NCBI GenBank assembly: GCA_951812925.1
Contig: OX638372.1
Location: 49,317,722-49,381,721 of the forward strand
Direction: 5' to 3'
Length of the DNA: 64,000 bases
DNA from: Calliopum simillimum
Taxonomy: Eukaryota > Arthropoda > Insecta > Diptera > Lauxaniidae
In this document: in pieces, positions 10,161-19,755 of the stretch
Layout: the number at the start of each line of letters is the position of its first letter
Position numbering within the stretch: position 1 is the first letter of the stretch
Notes under the pieces: generated by a model
Seen by the model: the letters and a program-made list of their open reading frames with translations, nothing else
The model's database searches: none
Told to the model about the DNA's origin: nothing
Program-made: the position numbers and the translations under genes

Positions 10161-11504
10161 ATGCCACTATTTGATTATGCTAAATTTAAGGATTTAAAAA
10201 CAGAGTTTGTAAAAGTAACAAAAAGATTATTGCAGAACCGTCCACTTTCTACAAACAAAGATAAAGTTAGGGAATATATTGATTTGCTTATTAAAACTTA
10301 TAACGCTGTTCTGTCTTATATAAACTCAAATTTTGACGAAATATCAAATGATGAAACAGGTTCAATATCAAAAACAATATTACATTGTAGAGGGCTTTTG
10401 GACAAATGTTTCAAAAAATTAGATAGTAAAGTTAGAATTCCTTATGACGTACATAATTTTGTACTAGTTGACAAAGACGTTTTGACTGATAGTGAATCAG
10501 ACTTTGAATCAGATTTTAAATCAGATGAAATTTCTATTGAACGTAGTAATTCATTGCCAAATATTAAAAATACATTAGATGTTGTTGATGCTACAAATTT
10601 AGCAGCTACTAGTACACCAAATATTTCCATAATTTTTCATAATATCATTAAATTAGAAGACAATATGGCTACAGTTGATCAAAAGAAAACATTTATCAGC
10701 ATGTGTGCGTCGATAATGCGAGAAAATTATAATGGAGATCCGCTTATTTTAGAGTCATTTATTGATAAAATTACCCTTATTGAAGAACTCTCTGATGCAA
10801 ATTTGACAGCCACTTTTATATCTTTTTTAAAATCAAAACTTGAAGGAAAGGCTCGGGAAGCCTTACCCGCAAATGTATCCACAGTTAACGACATAAAAGT
10901 CGCATTGCGTAATAGAATAAAACATGACAATTCTAAAGTGGTGGCTGGCAAAATTGCATCTTTGCAGATCAGAAATAATAACTACGCGGATTTTGCTAAA
11001 CAAATGGAGGAGTTGTCTGATTCTCTCGAGAGATCTTTAATTTCAGAGGGAATGACCCAAGGTAAAGCTCATGAAATGGCCGTTGAGCAAACCATCAGTA
11101 CTTGTCGCATGAATGCGAAATCAGACTTAGTGAAGTCGATATTGGCATCAACTGCGTTCGTAGATCCGAAAGATGTAGTAGCAAAGCTAATTGTAGAACA
11201 GACAAGCGAGATCAAGGAACGTCAGGTGCTTGCTTTTCGTGAAACGGCAAGTAGCTCACATAATAATTATCGTCGAAATTTCAATCAAAATGGTAATACT
11301 TCAGGGCATAATTTTCAAGGTTATAGAAACCGCAATAACTCCAATAATTATCGTGGCAACCGGCGTCGCAACAACGCAAATTTCAGAAATAATAATCGTA
11401 ATAATGCCAATCAAAGCAATGCTAATAATAGAGGAGCCAGCATTCACACTTTAAACGCGACAGCCCCTCAGCAAAGGCCGCTGGGGGAAGAACAGGCCAA
11501 TTAA
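10161..11504 (+). CDS. gag: Gag-like structural protein
   Basis: A 447-codon frame in the position of gag, starting at ATG 10161 (MPLFDYAKF), ~590 bp after the primer site. Gag packages the RNA into cytoplasmic particles. The N-terminal half is acidic, with Ser/Asp runs at residues ~110-130. The middle (~170-360) is helical and matches the retrotransposon capsid pattern in layout, with KLEGKAREALP followed by LRNRIKHDNSK. The C-terminus (~370-430) is Asn/Arg-rich with RGN repeats, and no CCHC zinc knuckle is present, so RNA binding probably relies on this basic tail. The stop at 11502-11504 lies 46 bp beyond a -1 slippery site that leads into pol. No frameshifts are seen. Assignment rests on position and composition more than on motifs. 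Confidence 0.9.
   Translation: MPLFDYAKFKDLKTEFVKVTKRLLQNRPLSTNKDKVREYIDLLIKTYNAVLSYINSNFDEISNDETGSISKTILHCRGLLDKCFKKLDSKVRIPYDVHNFVLVDKDVLTDSESDFESDFKSDEISIERSNSLPNIKNTLDVVDATNLAATSTPNISIIFHNIIKLEDNMATVDQKKTFISMCASIMRENYNGDPLILESFIDKITLIEELSDANLTATFISFLKSKLEGKAREALPANVSTVNDIKVALRNRIKHDNSKVVAGKIASLQIRNNNYADFAKQMEELSDSLERSLISEGMTQGKAHEMAVEQTISTCRMNAKSDLVKSILASTAFVDPKDVVAKLIVEQTSEIKERQVLAFRETASSSHNNYRRNFNQNGNTSGHNFQGYRNRNNSNNYRGNRRRNNANFRNNNRNNANQSNANNRGASIHTLNATAPQQRPLGEEQAN
11450..11456 (+). promoter_or_regulatory. -1 ribosomal frameshift site TTTAAAC (gag to pol)
   Basis: T TTA AAC lies exactly in the gag frame (TTA codon at 11451-11453), matching the X XXY YYZ rule for -1 slippage. Slipping one base back enters the pol frame at 11456, which is open from there through the protease to 15130. 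The stem-loop at 11464-11487 starts 7 nt downstream, the typical spacing. Confidence 0.85.
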
Positions 11505-14500
11505 TCCATAACAACTTCTTTAAATCTATATACAGCTTAAATTTAAATTATGCTGACTTCATTGAATTTAACTGTGTAGATGCAAATGAACAGTGCACTT
11601 TTCTTGTTGATACTCAAGCTGACGTATCTTTGATTAAATTTTCTTGTTTGCATAATGCTGCCAAAATTAATATAAATACAGGTATCAAAATAAACTTAAC
11701 TGGTATATCACCAAATACTACTTCAACTCTAGGTGCTCTAGATACGAAATTATCTGTATCCAATTTTTTAATTCCACAAGTTTTGCATATTGTCGATGAT
11801 GATTTTAATATTCCATGCGATGGTATTCTTGGGAAAGATTTTTTAAAGGCAAATAAGTGCGTCATTAGTTATGAAACTAATACTATTTCTTTTTGCTTTC
11901 ATAACAAATTTTTAAACTTTCCAATTTTACATGGCACAAGCGCCCAAACTTGTATTATTCCACCCAGAAGTGAAGTTTTTAGACAATTTAACTTAGGAAA
12001 ATGTTCGCAACCCGTATTTGTTGACTCTGAAGAAATTTGTAGCGGTGTATTTATAGCAAAATGTATTGTCAATACGGATAAACCCATTTTGCGTGTAATC
12101 AATACGACAAATGAAGTCAAATGTATTACAACTTCCAATATTAAATCGGAAAGTTTGCATAACTATTATATCTATACAGTTGACAATGTTAATAAAGACG
12201 ACCAAAGAAAAAATGAGTTGACTAAAGTACTTGAGAAACAAATGCCTAGATACGGTACCACTAAATTAATGGATTTATGTCAAGAATATGCTGATACTTT
12301 TGCTCTTAAAGATGATAAAATGTCAATTAACAATTTTTACGAACAAAGACTTCGATTAATTGATAATTCACCGGTATATATTAAAAATTATCGTTTGCCC
12401 TATGCACATAGAGACGAAATAAGCAAACAAGTTGATAATTTGCTACGTCATAATTTAATAGAACCCAGTTGTTCAAATTTTAACAGTCCATTGATTTTGG
12501 TTCCAAAGAAGAGTGCAGAAAATACAAAGTCGTATCGTATGTGTATAGATTTCAGAGCCGTTAATAAGAAATTAGTAGCAGATAAATTTCCCCTACCGCG
12601 AGTTGACGACATTTTAGATAATCTTGGTAGAGCGAAGTTCTTTTCGACACTTGATCTATTTTCAGGGTTTCATCAGATTCCGCTGCATGTAGATTCGCGA
12701 GATATTACGTCGTTTAGTACTGACCGTGGAGCTTTTAGATGGAAGGTTTTACCTTTCGGACTAAACGTCGCTCCAAATTCTTTTTCACGAATGATGTCAA
12801 TAGCATTTGCAGGGCTTTCGCCAAACCAAGCATTTCTTTATGTCGATGATTTAATTGTCATTGGTTGCAGTGAATCACATCACTTGCGCAATTTGTCTAG
12901 CGTATTTCAAATTTGTAGGGAGTTTAACTTAAAGCTTAATCCTAGTAAATGTAATTTTTTTCGGCCAGAGGTTACATTTCTTGGCCACAAATGCACTGTA
13001 AATGGATTATCTCCAGATGAGTCAAAAATCATTGCTATTAAAAAATATGAAACACCAAGCGATAAAGATGCAGCCAAGCGTTTTGTTGCATTCGCTAACT
13101 ATTACCGCAGGTTTATACCAAACTTTGCTTCTTTGGCTGCACCGTTAAATCGATTGAGTCGCAAAAGCGTTCATTTCGTATGGGATGAAAGTTGCCAACA
13201 AGCATTTGAAGCTTTAAAAATAGCTTTAGTATCACCTACGCTATTACAATTTCCTAATTTTAAAGAGAAATTCATAATAACAGTTGATGCATCGAAGATA
13301 GGCTGCGGTGCAATATTAAGTCAAAACTATACAGGTTCTGATTTGCCCATTTGTTTTGCATCAAAAGCTTTTAATAAAGCAGAACAGAAAAAACCTGTAA
13401 TAGAGCTAGAATTGTTAGCAATTCACTTTGCTATCAAACATTTCCGACCATATGTTTATGGTACTGAATTCATTGTCAGATCGGACCACCGACCATTGGT
13501 GTATTTATTTAACATGAAGGATCCATCTTCGAAACTTTCGAGAATAAGACTAGAGCTATCCGAATATAATTTTACGATAGAATACATAAAGGGTAAAACT
13601 AATGTTGCTGCTGACGCTCTCTCGCGTATTTCGATTGACGAATTGAAAAGCGCAAGTACCAATATCCTTGCTGTGACAACACGCGCGATGTCTAGGCATG
13701 GGAAAGTTGAACAAATAGCAAAACCCTCAAGTTTCAGTAGTAGCGATAAAATTTCTGTTTACGACAAATTCTCACATGAATTCAATACAAAAGTATCGAA
13801 AATAAGATCACATATTTCAGAATCTTCAATATGTCTAAATGTGCACAATAAGTTTAAAAAAGTATTTTCTATTAGTTTTGTGATTGCCAACGAAACATTG
13901 ACTCTCGATGATATGCTTTTGAGGCTACAATTGGAAGCCGTCAGTCACAAAATCAATGTAGTAGAATGGCCTAAAGATGATAAATTTTTCACATACTTTA
14001 CATTACAGCAACTAAAAGACCATGGAAACCAAGTTTTGACTAAATTAGAAATTATATTAACAGATCCAATTGAAACAATATTTGAAAATGACACAAAACT
14101 AAAGCTCATGACGATTTACCATAATGACCCTATTACAGGCGGTCATTGCGGAATCAAGAAGCTTTACGCAAAGATAAGAACAAAATATTATTGGAAAGGT
14201 ATGTCCAGGGATATATCTTCTTTTGTTCAGAATTGCGAAAAGTGTAGAATAAATAAAGTAAAACCGGGAAACAAGGAAGAGTTAGTTTTTACTCCTACGC
14301 CAAATAAACCTTTCGATGTAGTCGTAATAGATACCATTGGTCCATTGCCAGAATCAAATTTTGGAAATAAGTATGCACTAACACTTATGTGTGATTTATC
14401 TAAATATTTGGTTACAACGGCTTTGCCAGATAAAAGTGCTAAAACTGTAGCCACAGCAATTTTTGAAAACTTTATTTTGGTATATGGTACCATGAAGTCC

Positions 14501-15130
14501 ATAAAATCTGATTTAGGTTCTGAGTTCAAAAATGAAATTTTTAAAGAATTAACAAAACTCTTAAAAATAGATCATAAATTTTCAACTGCATACCATCATG
14601 AAACTGTAGCGACCGTTGAACGGAATCACAGGGTTTTCAATGAATATTTACGTGGTTATATTGACGAAACTCTTTCTGATTGGGATACATACTTAAAATA
14701 TTTTACTTTCTTTCACAACACTACAGCAAATACAGCTTTTGACATGAAATTTACACCTTATGAGTTAGTGTTTGGCAAAAAGGTAACACTTCCATGCGAA
14801 GTGCAAAATGGGAAAATCGATCCTCTATACAATGTAGAAAATTACGCTAAGGAAGCTAAATATCGCTTGCAAAAAACACATACTTTAGCTAAAAACTTGA
14901 TTGACAAGCATAAATTTCGGAATAAACATATATATGACCAAAACGCTAATCCATTAACAATACGAATAAATGAAAAAATTTTAGTTCAAAAGCAACCATA
15001 CAATAAACATCAAAACATTTATGAAGGACCATTTACGGTAAAAAGTATCGATGGAGTAAATGTTACTTTTTACGATAATATAACGAAGAAAACAAAAACA
15101 GTTCACAAGAATCGGTTAAGAAAAATATAA
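11456..15130 (+). CDS. pol: Pol polyprotein: protease, reverse transcriptase, RNase H, integrase
   Basis: The frame is made as a Gag-Pol fusion by -1 slippage; it has no stop from 11456 to TAA at 15128-15130 (~1,224 codons). Aspartic protease: catalytic Asp at 11609 in LVDTQADV, where the usual Gly after DT is Gln. Reverse transcriptase: RMCIDFRAVNKK, FSTLDLFSGFHQIPL, and YVDD at 12839-12850. RNase H: VDASKIGCG with Asp at 13286, then ELELLAI and SDHRPL. Integrase: HHCC zinc finger (His at 14120 and 14144, Cys at 14234 and 14243), then a D-x59-D-x35-E core at 14330, 14510 and 14618. It ends HKNRLRKI before a 375-bp 3' UTR; no envelope follows. Apart from the protease residue all catalytic positions are intact. 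RT and flanks match the 412/mdg1 clade best. Confidence 0.95.
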   Translation, partial: RDSPSAKAAGGRTGQLIHNNFFKSIYSLNLNYADFIEFNCVDANEQCTFLVDTQADVSLIKFSCLHNAAKININTGIKINLTGISPNTTSTLGALDTKLSVSNFLIPQVLHIVDDDFNIPCDGILGKDFLKANKCVISYETNTISFCFHNKFLNFPILHGTSAQTCIIPPRSEVFRQFNLGKCSQPVFVDSEEICSGVFIAKCIVNTDKPILRVINTTNEVKCITTSNIKSESLHNYYIYTVDNVNKDDQRKNELTKVLEKQMPRYGTTKLMDLCQEYADTFALKDDKMSINNFYEQRLRLIDNSPVYIKNYRLPYAHRDEISKQVDNLLRHNLIEPSCSNFNSPLILVPKKSAENTKSYRMCIDFRAVNKKLVADKFPLPRVDDILDNLGRAKFFSTLDLFSGFHQIPLHVDSRDITSFSTDRGAFRWKVLPFGLNVAPNSFSRMMSIAFAGLSPNQAFLYVDDLIVIGCSESHHLRNLSSVFQICREFNLKLNPSKCNFFRPEVTFLGHKCTVNGLSPDESKIIAIKKYETPSDKDAAKRFVAFANYYRRFIPNFASLAAPLNRLSRKSVHFVWDESCQQAFEALKIALVSPTLLQFPNFKEKFIITVDASKIGCGAILSQNYTGSDLPICFASKAFNKAEQKKPVIELELLAIHFAIKHFRPYVYGTEFIVRSDHRPLVYLFNMKDPSSKLSRIRLELSEYNFTIEYIKGKTNVAADALSRISIDELKSASTNILAVTTRAMSRHGKVEQIAKPSSFSSSDKISVYDKFSHEFNTKVSKIRSHISESSICLNVHNKFKKVFSISFVIANETLTLDDMLLRLQLEAVSHKINVVEWPKDDKFFTYFTLQQLKDHGNQVLTKLEIILTDPIETIFENDTKLKLMTIYHNDPITGGHCGIKKLYAKIRTKYYWKGMSRDISSFVQNCEKCRINKVKPGNKEELVFTPTPNKPFDVVVIDTIGPLPESNFGNKYALTLMCDLSKYLVTTALPDKSAKTVATAIFENFILVYGTMKSIKSDLGSEFKNEIFKELTKLLKIDHKFSTAYHHETVATVERNHRVFNEYLRGYIDETLSDWDTYLKYFTFFHNTTANTAFDMKFTPYELVFGKKVTLPCEVQNGKIDPLYNVENYAKEAKYRLQKTHTLAKNLIDKHKFRNKHIYDQNANPLTIRINEKILVQKQPYNKHQNIYEGPFTVKSIDGVNVTFYDNITKKTKTVHKNRLRKI
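11464..11487 (+). promoter_or_regulatory. Frameshift-stimulating stem-loop, possible pseudoknot
   Basis: CCCC (64-67) and CAGC (69-72), separated by one bulged T, pair with GCTG (80-83) and GGGG (84-87) around the loop AAAGGCC. The loop GGCC (11476-11479) could also pair with GGCC at 11495-11498, making an H-type pseudoknot. The pairing is read directly; the stimulating role is inferred. Confidence 0.7.
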
Positions 15131-15505
15131 CAAACTTTTATACTTTTTCATCAATGTATATAAAAATTGTTATTAATATTTTACATCCTATTTCATAAGA
15201 ACCATGTACATATTTCATATTATTAGAAACAAAAACATTTATAATTATTTGAATTCATTATAATTATTTGTACATAAATAAGTTATACAAAAACATCCAT
15301 GAAAATTTGTTTGTATATCATATTAAAACATTATTGAATTAAATACTTATTAGACGACATAATGTAAAAAACTATTTCCTTAGACCAAAATATTGTCACA
15401 AATAAACGAATTTAATAAATGGTAGGGTAAGCGTGAATTAAAATAAAAGGAATTCGTTTATTAATGTTATTTGCTTTCATAAAGTTTTTCTTTAAAAAAG
15501 GGAGG
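15131..15505 (+). other. Retrotransposon 3' UTR and polypurine tract
   Basis: Non-coding AT-rich stretch between the pol stop and the 3' LTR. The last bases, AAAAAAGGGAGG (15494-15505), form the polypurine tract that primes plus-strand synthesis and abut the LTR. There is no room for an envelope gene. Confidence 0.85.
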
Positions 15506-15690
15506 TATAATGGCTCTCCACAGTAAATTAACTCTTATACTCTTATACTACATGTAATCTCTCATTAATATGTAAGGTATGTTAAGATCATGATCTTATT
15601 ATTAAGGTAGCTTGTAAGAAAGAAGAGAATAAACAGATCAGTGTCGACTGATCGACTAAACATAACACATAGAGGGGTTATTTCATTATA
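15506..15690 (+). repeat. 3' LTR (185 bp)
   Basis: Matches 9375-9559 with a single difference (C at 15656). It is followed by host sequence AGGCACATTAC. Confidence 0.95.
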
Positions 15691-17188
15691 AGGCACATTA
15701 CTTAAGTTGTTGGAATCAGTCCATTTCCACAATTTAATACACTTTTCTTTCCGTTCTTCGTATTACTACACTGCTTTTTTGATTTCACTGCTTTTTGGTA
15801 GAACTAATTCCCATTTTGGACGTGTTCATTGAATTTGCTGCTGGGTGCTTGCTTCTTTAGTAGCTATAGATTCAGTAATATTGCGGTCAAACACGCGATC
15901 TGTTGTTCTCCACATTCCGAAGAACCATGCACATAAATTTGCATTGAAAAATATTTGCGGAAATGTTTACGTAAATGAAACGAAAGTGTATTTAATTAAG
16001 AAAGTTACAGCATATCACGAACTTCAAAGAAACAGTGTTGCCAACGTTAGTATTTATTTCTAATGGGTTTATGAAAAGCAATTAATTAATCTAATTAAAA
16101 ATGCTAAACAACGCGTTGACTCAATTTACATAAAAAATTAAAATAAAACAATTTAGAAAGCAGCAAATAAATACAAATACAAAACACCAACAAATGGTAG
16201 GGTGTAGGTAAAAAAGGATGTTTGATTAAACTTTTATTTTTGGCATGAAAGGTACCTATCTATTTACATATCAAGCTAATTTTACTAATCATTAAAATTG
16301 CTGCATAAACATGGGTTAATTGATAGCAAAAGCATTTGCCAATTAACAGTATCAAAAACACAAACAAAAAAGAAAAAAAAATAATATTGACCTTCTAAAA
16401 GTCAAAGTTCAATTTTACAATAAAAGAAAGGACATAAAATAGAGCATAAACAAAAGAAATATTCAACTGTAGCAAAATACCAAATACAAGTACTACAACT
16501 CATCCTTCTTCATAATGCGCCTTCCATTTCTTTTGTGTTGACAGCGCTTTCATTGCCAACGTAATCCTTAAATCCTTTAAGCAGCATAAATGAGCAGCAA
16601 CAGCAATACTGGTCAAAAGTGGCGTCCAATTCAAAAAAAAGACAAAAAAGAAAAGAAAAATCAATAAAATAAATTTACCATGAGGATGTTGCAATTTAAC
16701 AAATATGAAGTTGTTGTCTGTAGAATTTTTATGAAATTTCCAATTATCTTCACATGATAGGAAAAAAAAAGTTTTTAGGAAGTAGATTCAAGAGAAATAG
16801 AAAGGTGATTTTAGCGACTTACCACTCTACTCAAAGTTCACATTCTGTTCAGAGCTTGCTTGTGTCACCGTATGTTTCAGTTTAAAATATAGTAAATAAC
16901 AGCAATTGCGTGCTATAATCGGGGCTTGAGATATGCAACATCAACTTTAAGATCCTGTTTTGGATTCGCAAAAGGCCTACTGAAAAGTCAGTGCATCCAA
17001 GACCAAGTCAGATCAAACTGATTCCAACAAGACATGATATCCTCATATCACATCAATCACCAACCTACACCTAAGTCACACAACAAAGTTTTAAATAGAG
17101 TCTTATCTATAAGGCAGTCGAAGGCGTGGCAGATCAAAAGTGAAATAAAAACTAGTAAGGGTGTAACTTTTGGCGTGGACAATCATTA
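15691..17188. other. Non-coding spacer
   Basis: AT-rich sequence with A-rich runs. The 72-codon frame at 15845-16063 and the 64-codon minus frame at 16500-16694 have no recognisable motifs. No transposon ends are recognised here. Confidence 0.5.
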
Positions 17189-17450
17189 AATGAGGAGTAA
17201 TTTTTCAAAAGGGCTTATTACCGAAACGTGGCAAAAGTAATGTCATACACATTATTTGCACAAAAATCGGTTATTGGATAAATATGACTTTCTTAACTAA
17301 ATGTCATTAATTCCACGCCATCAGGTAAGTTTTCATGGAAACAAAACCTAATTTTATTAATTTATAACAAAGTATCGGGCAATTAATATTATGACATTTT
17401 TTTTTTGCCTCATTTTGGTTGTAAGCGCTTTTGAAAAATCACTCCTCAAA
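17189..17450 (-). mobile_element. MITE, family M1 copy 2
   Basis: A 262-bp non-coding element with ~28-bp imperfect terminal inverted repeats: ATGAGGAGTAATTTTTCAAA at the left, and the right end reads the same way inverted with a GTGATTTTTC variant. The interior aligns to 130-390 and, distantly, to the arms of the 3706-5410 foldback. It directly abuts the mini-me-like element that starts at 17451. Confidence 0.7.
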
Positions 17451-18258
17451 TAACCTACACTGCAGTGTTTTAAAAAATTTTGCTTATATAGTGCCACGCC
17501 CTCTTGTCCGAGTGAAATTTGGTGGTATAATCTCTAAAAAAGCTTTAAGTATAGCGTTTTGAAGCTTTTGCTTATAAGGGAGGTGCCACTCCCTCTTGTC
17601 CGAGTTCACTCAGTTTTTGCTCAGAGCTTGCATTTATAGTTTTTAGTGTCTGAGTCAAATTTGGATCGATTATCTCAAAAAACGTTTTCAGTATAGCGTT
17701 TTGAAGATTTTTCTAATATGGGAGGTGCTACACCCTCTTATCCCAGTTCACTCAGTTTTTGCTCAGAGCTTTCATTTATAGTTCTTAGTGTCTGAGAACA
17801 ATTTAGTTTGATTGTCTCAAAAAACGCTTTCGGTATGGCGTTCTGAAGCTTTTGCTTATATGGGAGGTGCCATGCCCTCTTGTCCAAATCCGCCCAGTTT
17901 TTTTGCAGAGCTTGCGCTTACAATTCGTAGTATTTATGTGTATTTCGGTTGCATTGTCTTGAAGAATACTCCTAAAGTTGCATTTTGCATATATTTTTTG
18001 TATGGGCGGTAGGCGTGTCCGTGGACCGATTTCGCCTATTTTCAATCCAGCGACCAAGTTTTGACGACGGAGGCAGTGTACTAAATTTCATTGCTCAGTT
18101 TTCCCACACACACCCAGCCAGCCAGACAGACGGACATAGCTATATCGACTCAGGAGGTGACACTGATCAAGAATATTTACACTTTTCTATATCTGCCGCG
18201 CCTTCTTCTCTGCGTTACAAACGGAAGGACAAAGTGAATATACCCTGGGTGTATGGTA
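17451..18258 (+). mobile_element. mini-me/Helentron-like element (copy B)
   Basis: It starts TAACCTACACTGCAGT and ends ...GTGTATGGTA, a variant of the family's TACCCTACAC / GTGTAGGGTA inverted ends. The body has about three tandem ~142-bp units, each with GGGAGGTGCCA and TTGCTCAGAGCTTGCATTTA (phases near 17571, 17711 and 17853). Then come a GGGCGGTAGGCGTGTCCGT block, a GACAGACGGACA tract and the core TATCGACTCAGGAGGTGAC with GATCAAGAATAT, as in fly mini-me elements. It is non-coding; the long frames across it are chance. Confidence 0.8.
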
Positions 18259-19002
18259 TAAAAATATCGTTGAAGAAAAAAATTCAAGAGTGATATGCAT
18301 ATGATCACATTTGGTGGAGATGTTTCGTTTTGGCCCTATACGGAGAGTTTCAGTTCAATTTATTGTACTTAGAACTTCAAAAGCGACCCCATTTTAATAT
18401 TTAAAGGAGATCGATCTTCGCGTGCTTAAGAAGTGGGCCAAAATATGAAAATCTCATGATTAAGCTGCCCAATCCAAACCCAAATTAGTGGATATGAAAA
18501 ATGTGGAAATCTTAAAAGCTGCGTGCGGCTACAGTTTTTTGAGCGCACAAGCAAACGAAAAATACTTAAGCTGTTGTTTTTATTTTTCATATATCAAAAT
18601 TGCTACAAACAATAAAATGCAGCTAGTTTTCGAGCGCACAAGCAAACAGATTTTCATTTTTTTTTAAGTGGTCACGATTTTTAAAGTGCGGGCCAAATTT
18701 TTAAATTTTCTACTCTTTAAGAGCAGGTATAGGTGCTTAATTTCTTTAAAAAACTACAGAAATGAAATGAGATAGTCAGTTGAAGTTGAAATATGTGTGT
18801 GACAACATTATCTGGATGTAAAACAAATGAATTTTAAGCATATTATCATCTGTAAAGTGTTATCTTCTTAAAGAATTACCTTTTATTGCTTATGTGGCTC
18901 AACAATGTCAGTCAGGAAAAGCAATTTCAACAAAAGCAAGTTGCACATTCTCTTGTCTAATTAATATACGTATTCACACACACAAAATTGAGGAACAATA
19001 AC
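18259..19002. other. Non-coding spacer with a short internal duplication
   Basis: GAGCGCACAAGCAAAC occurs twice (near 18541 and 18632) in AT-rich sequence. Nothing else is recognisable. Confidence 0.4.
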
Positions 19003-19755
19003 CCAAGGGAAAAAAAAAGCGTTCTAAAATACTTTCTGAAGTGCTTCTTTTTCAGCAATAAGCGCATCTGCTCTGTAATACCCTTTCTTTCTTTGTAGCA
19101 CTGCATGCCCTAGGATGTATACGTTAGAAGCTTACCACAGCCTTACGGAGAAAGGTCTTTTAAAGCGCATATTTGAAATGCGGCGGTAAGCTTTTTTTCA
19201 ATTAAAAAAAGAAAAAACAAGCTGACCACACTAGGATTTGAACCGAGGACCGCTCATGATATAGATAGAAAAATTTTATTACGTTACAATTGCAAATCTG
19301 TTAGGCCACGGACTTGTGCTATGCAGACGCATAAAATTTGTATATTTAGAAATTATTTGTATATATCATGAATGTCTATCTAAACAGAATTCGATATTTA
19401 GGTGCTACCTGCATCATTTCCAAAAATCATCTTGTATTCAATTTCAATTCAACTCAACAAAATTAAAAAAATAGAAAGCTTGAAAAATAAAAAAAATTTA
19501 AAAAAAGAAACAAAAAATAAAAAAAAAATTTCCTCGCTATGGGAATCGAACCTGGGTCTTTAGCAAACTTGCGTAACGTGTGTGCAAAATTTATTTATTA
19601 AACAAACTTTTGTTGCTTGTCTCCAAGTTGAATTTGATATTCGAATGTCTATTTAAGCCACACAAAAAGTCATTGCGTAAGCGCTTCTAAATTTCTATAG
19701 GAACAAGCGCTTTGGAAGTGCTTTCTCAAGAAGCGCTAGAATTTTATACCCTTGG
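19003..19755. mobile_element. CCAAGG-ended MITE carrying tRNA-like modules (copy 1)
   Basis: The ends are ~40-bp imperfect inverted repeats, CCAAGGGAAAAA...AGCG at the left and GCGCT...ACCCTTGG at the right. The 916-bp copy at 39857-40772 has the same ends and internal order. Two B-box-like sequences read on the minus strand: GGTTCAAATCC (19234-19244) with an A-box-like region near 19299-19313, and GGTTCGATTCCC (19541-19552). No transposase is encoded. The tRNA-like parts may be captured or inserted SINE pieces. Confidence 0.7.

Larger units (their letters stand above)
9375..15690 (+). mobile_element. 412/mdg1-like gypsy-group LTR retrotransposon, apparently intact and young
   Basis: The 6.3-kb element has the order LTR, tRNA-Arg-type PBS, leader, gag, pol (PR-RT-RNaseH-IN), polypurine tract, LTR, and no envelope gene. 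The two 185-bp LTRs differ at one position (9525 T, 15656 C), so insertion is recent. The gag and pol frames have no internal stop. RT and flanking sequence resemble the Drosophila 412/mdg1 clade, judged by recalled family patterns. Both LTR edges show TATA: the LTR may be read as having TATAATG/CATTATA inverted ends, or as starting ATGG with TATA as the 4-bp target duplication. Confidence 0.95.

Noticed and set aside
15845..16063. 72-codon frame after the retrotransposon
   Set aside because: No family resemblance, no promoter or poly(A) context, and length expected by chance over this AT-rich interval.
19230..19320. Possible functional tRNA gene on the minus strand
   Set aside because: B box is good but the A box is weak, the A-to-B distance is too long and no acceptor or anticodon stem can be drawn; it sits inside a repeated MITE.
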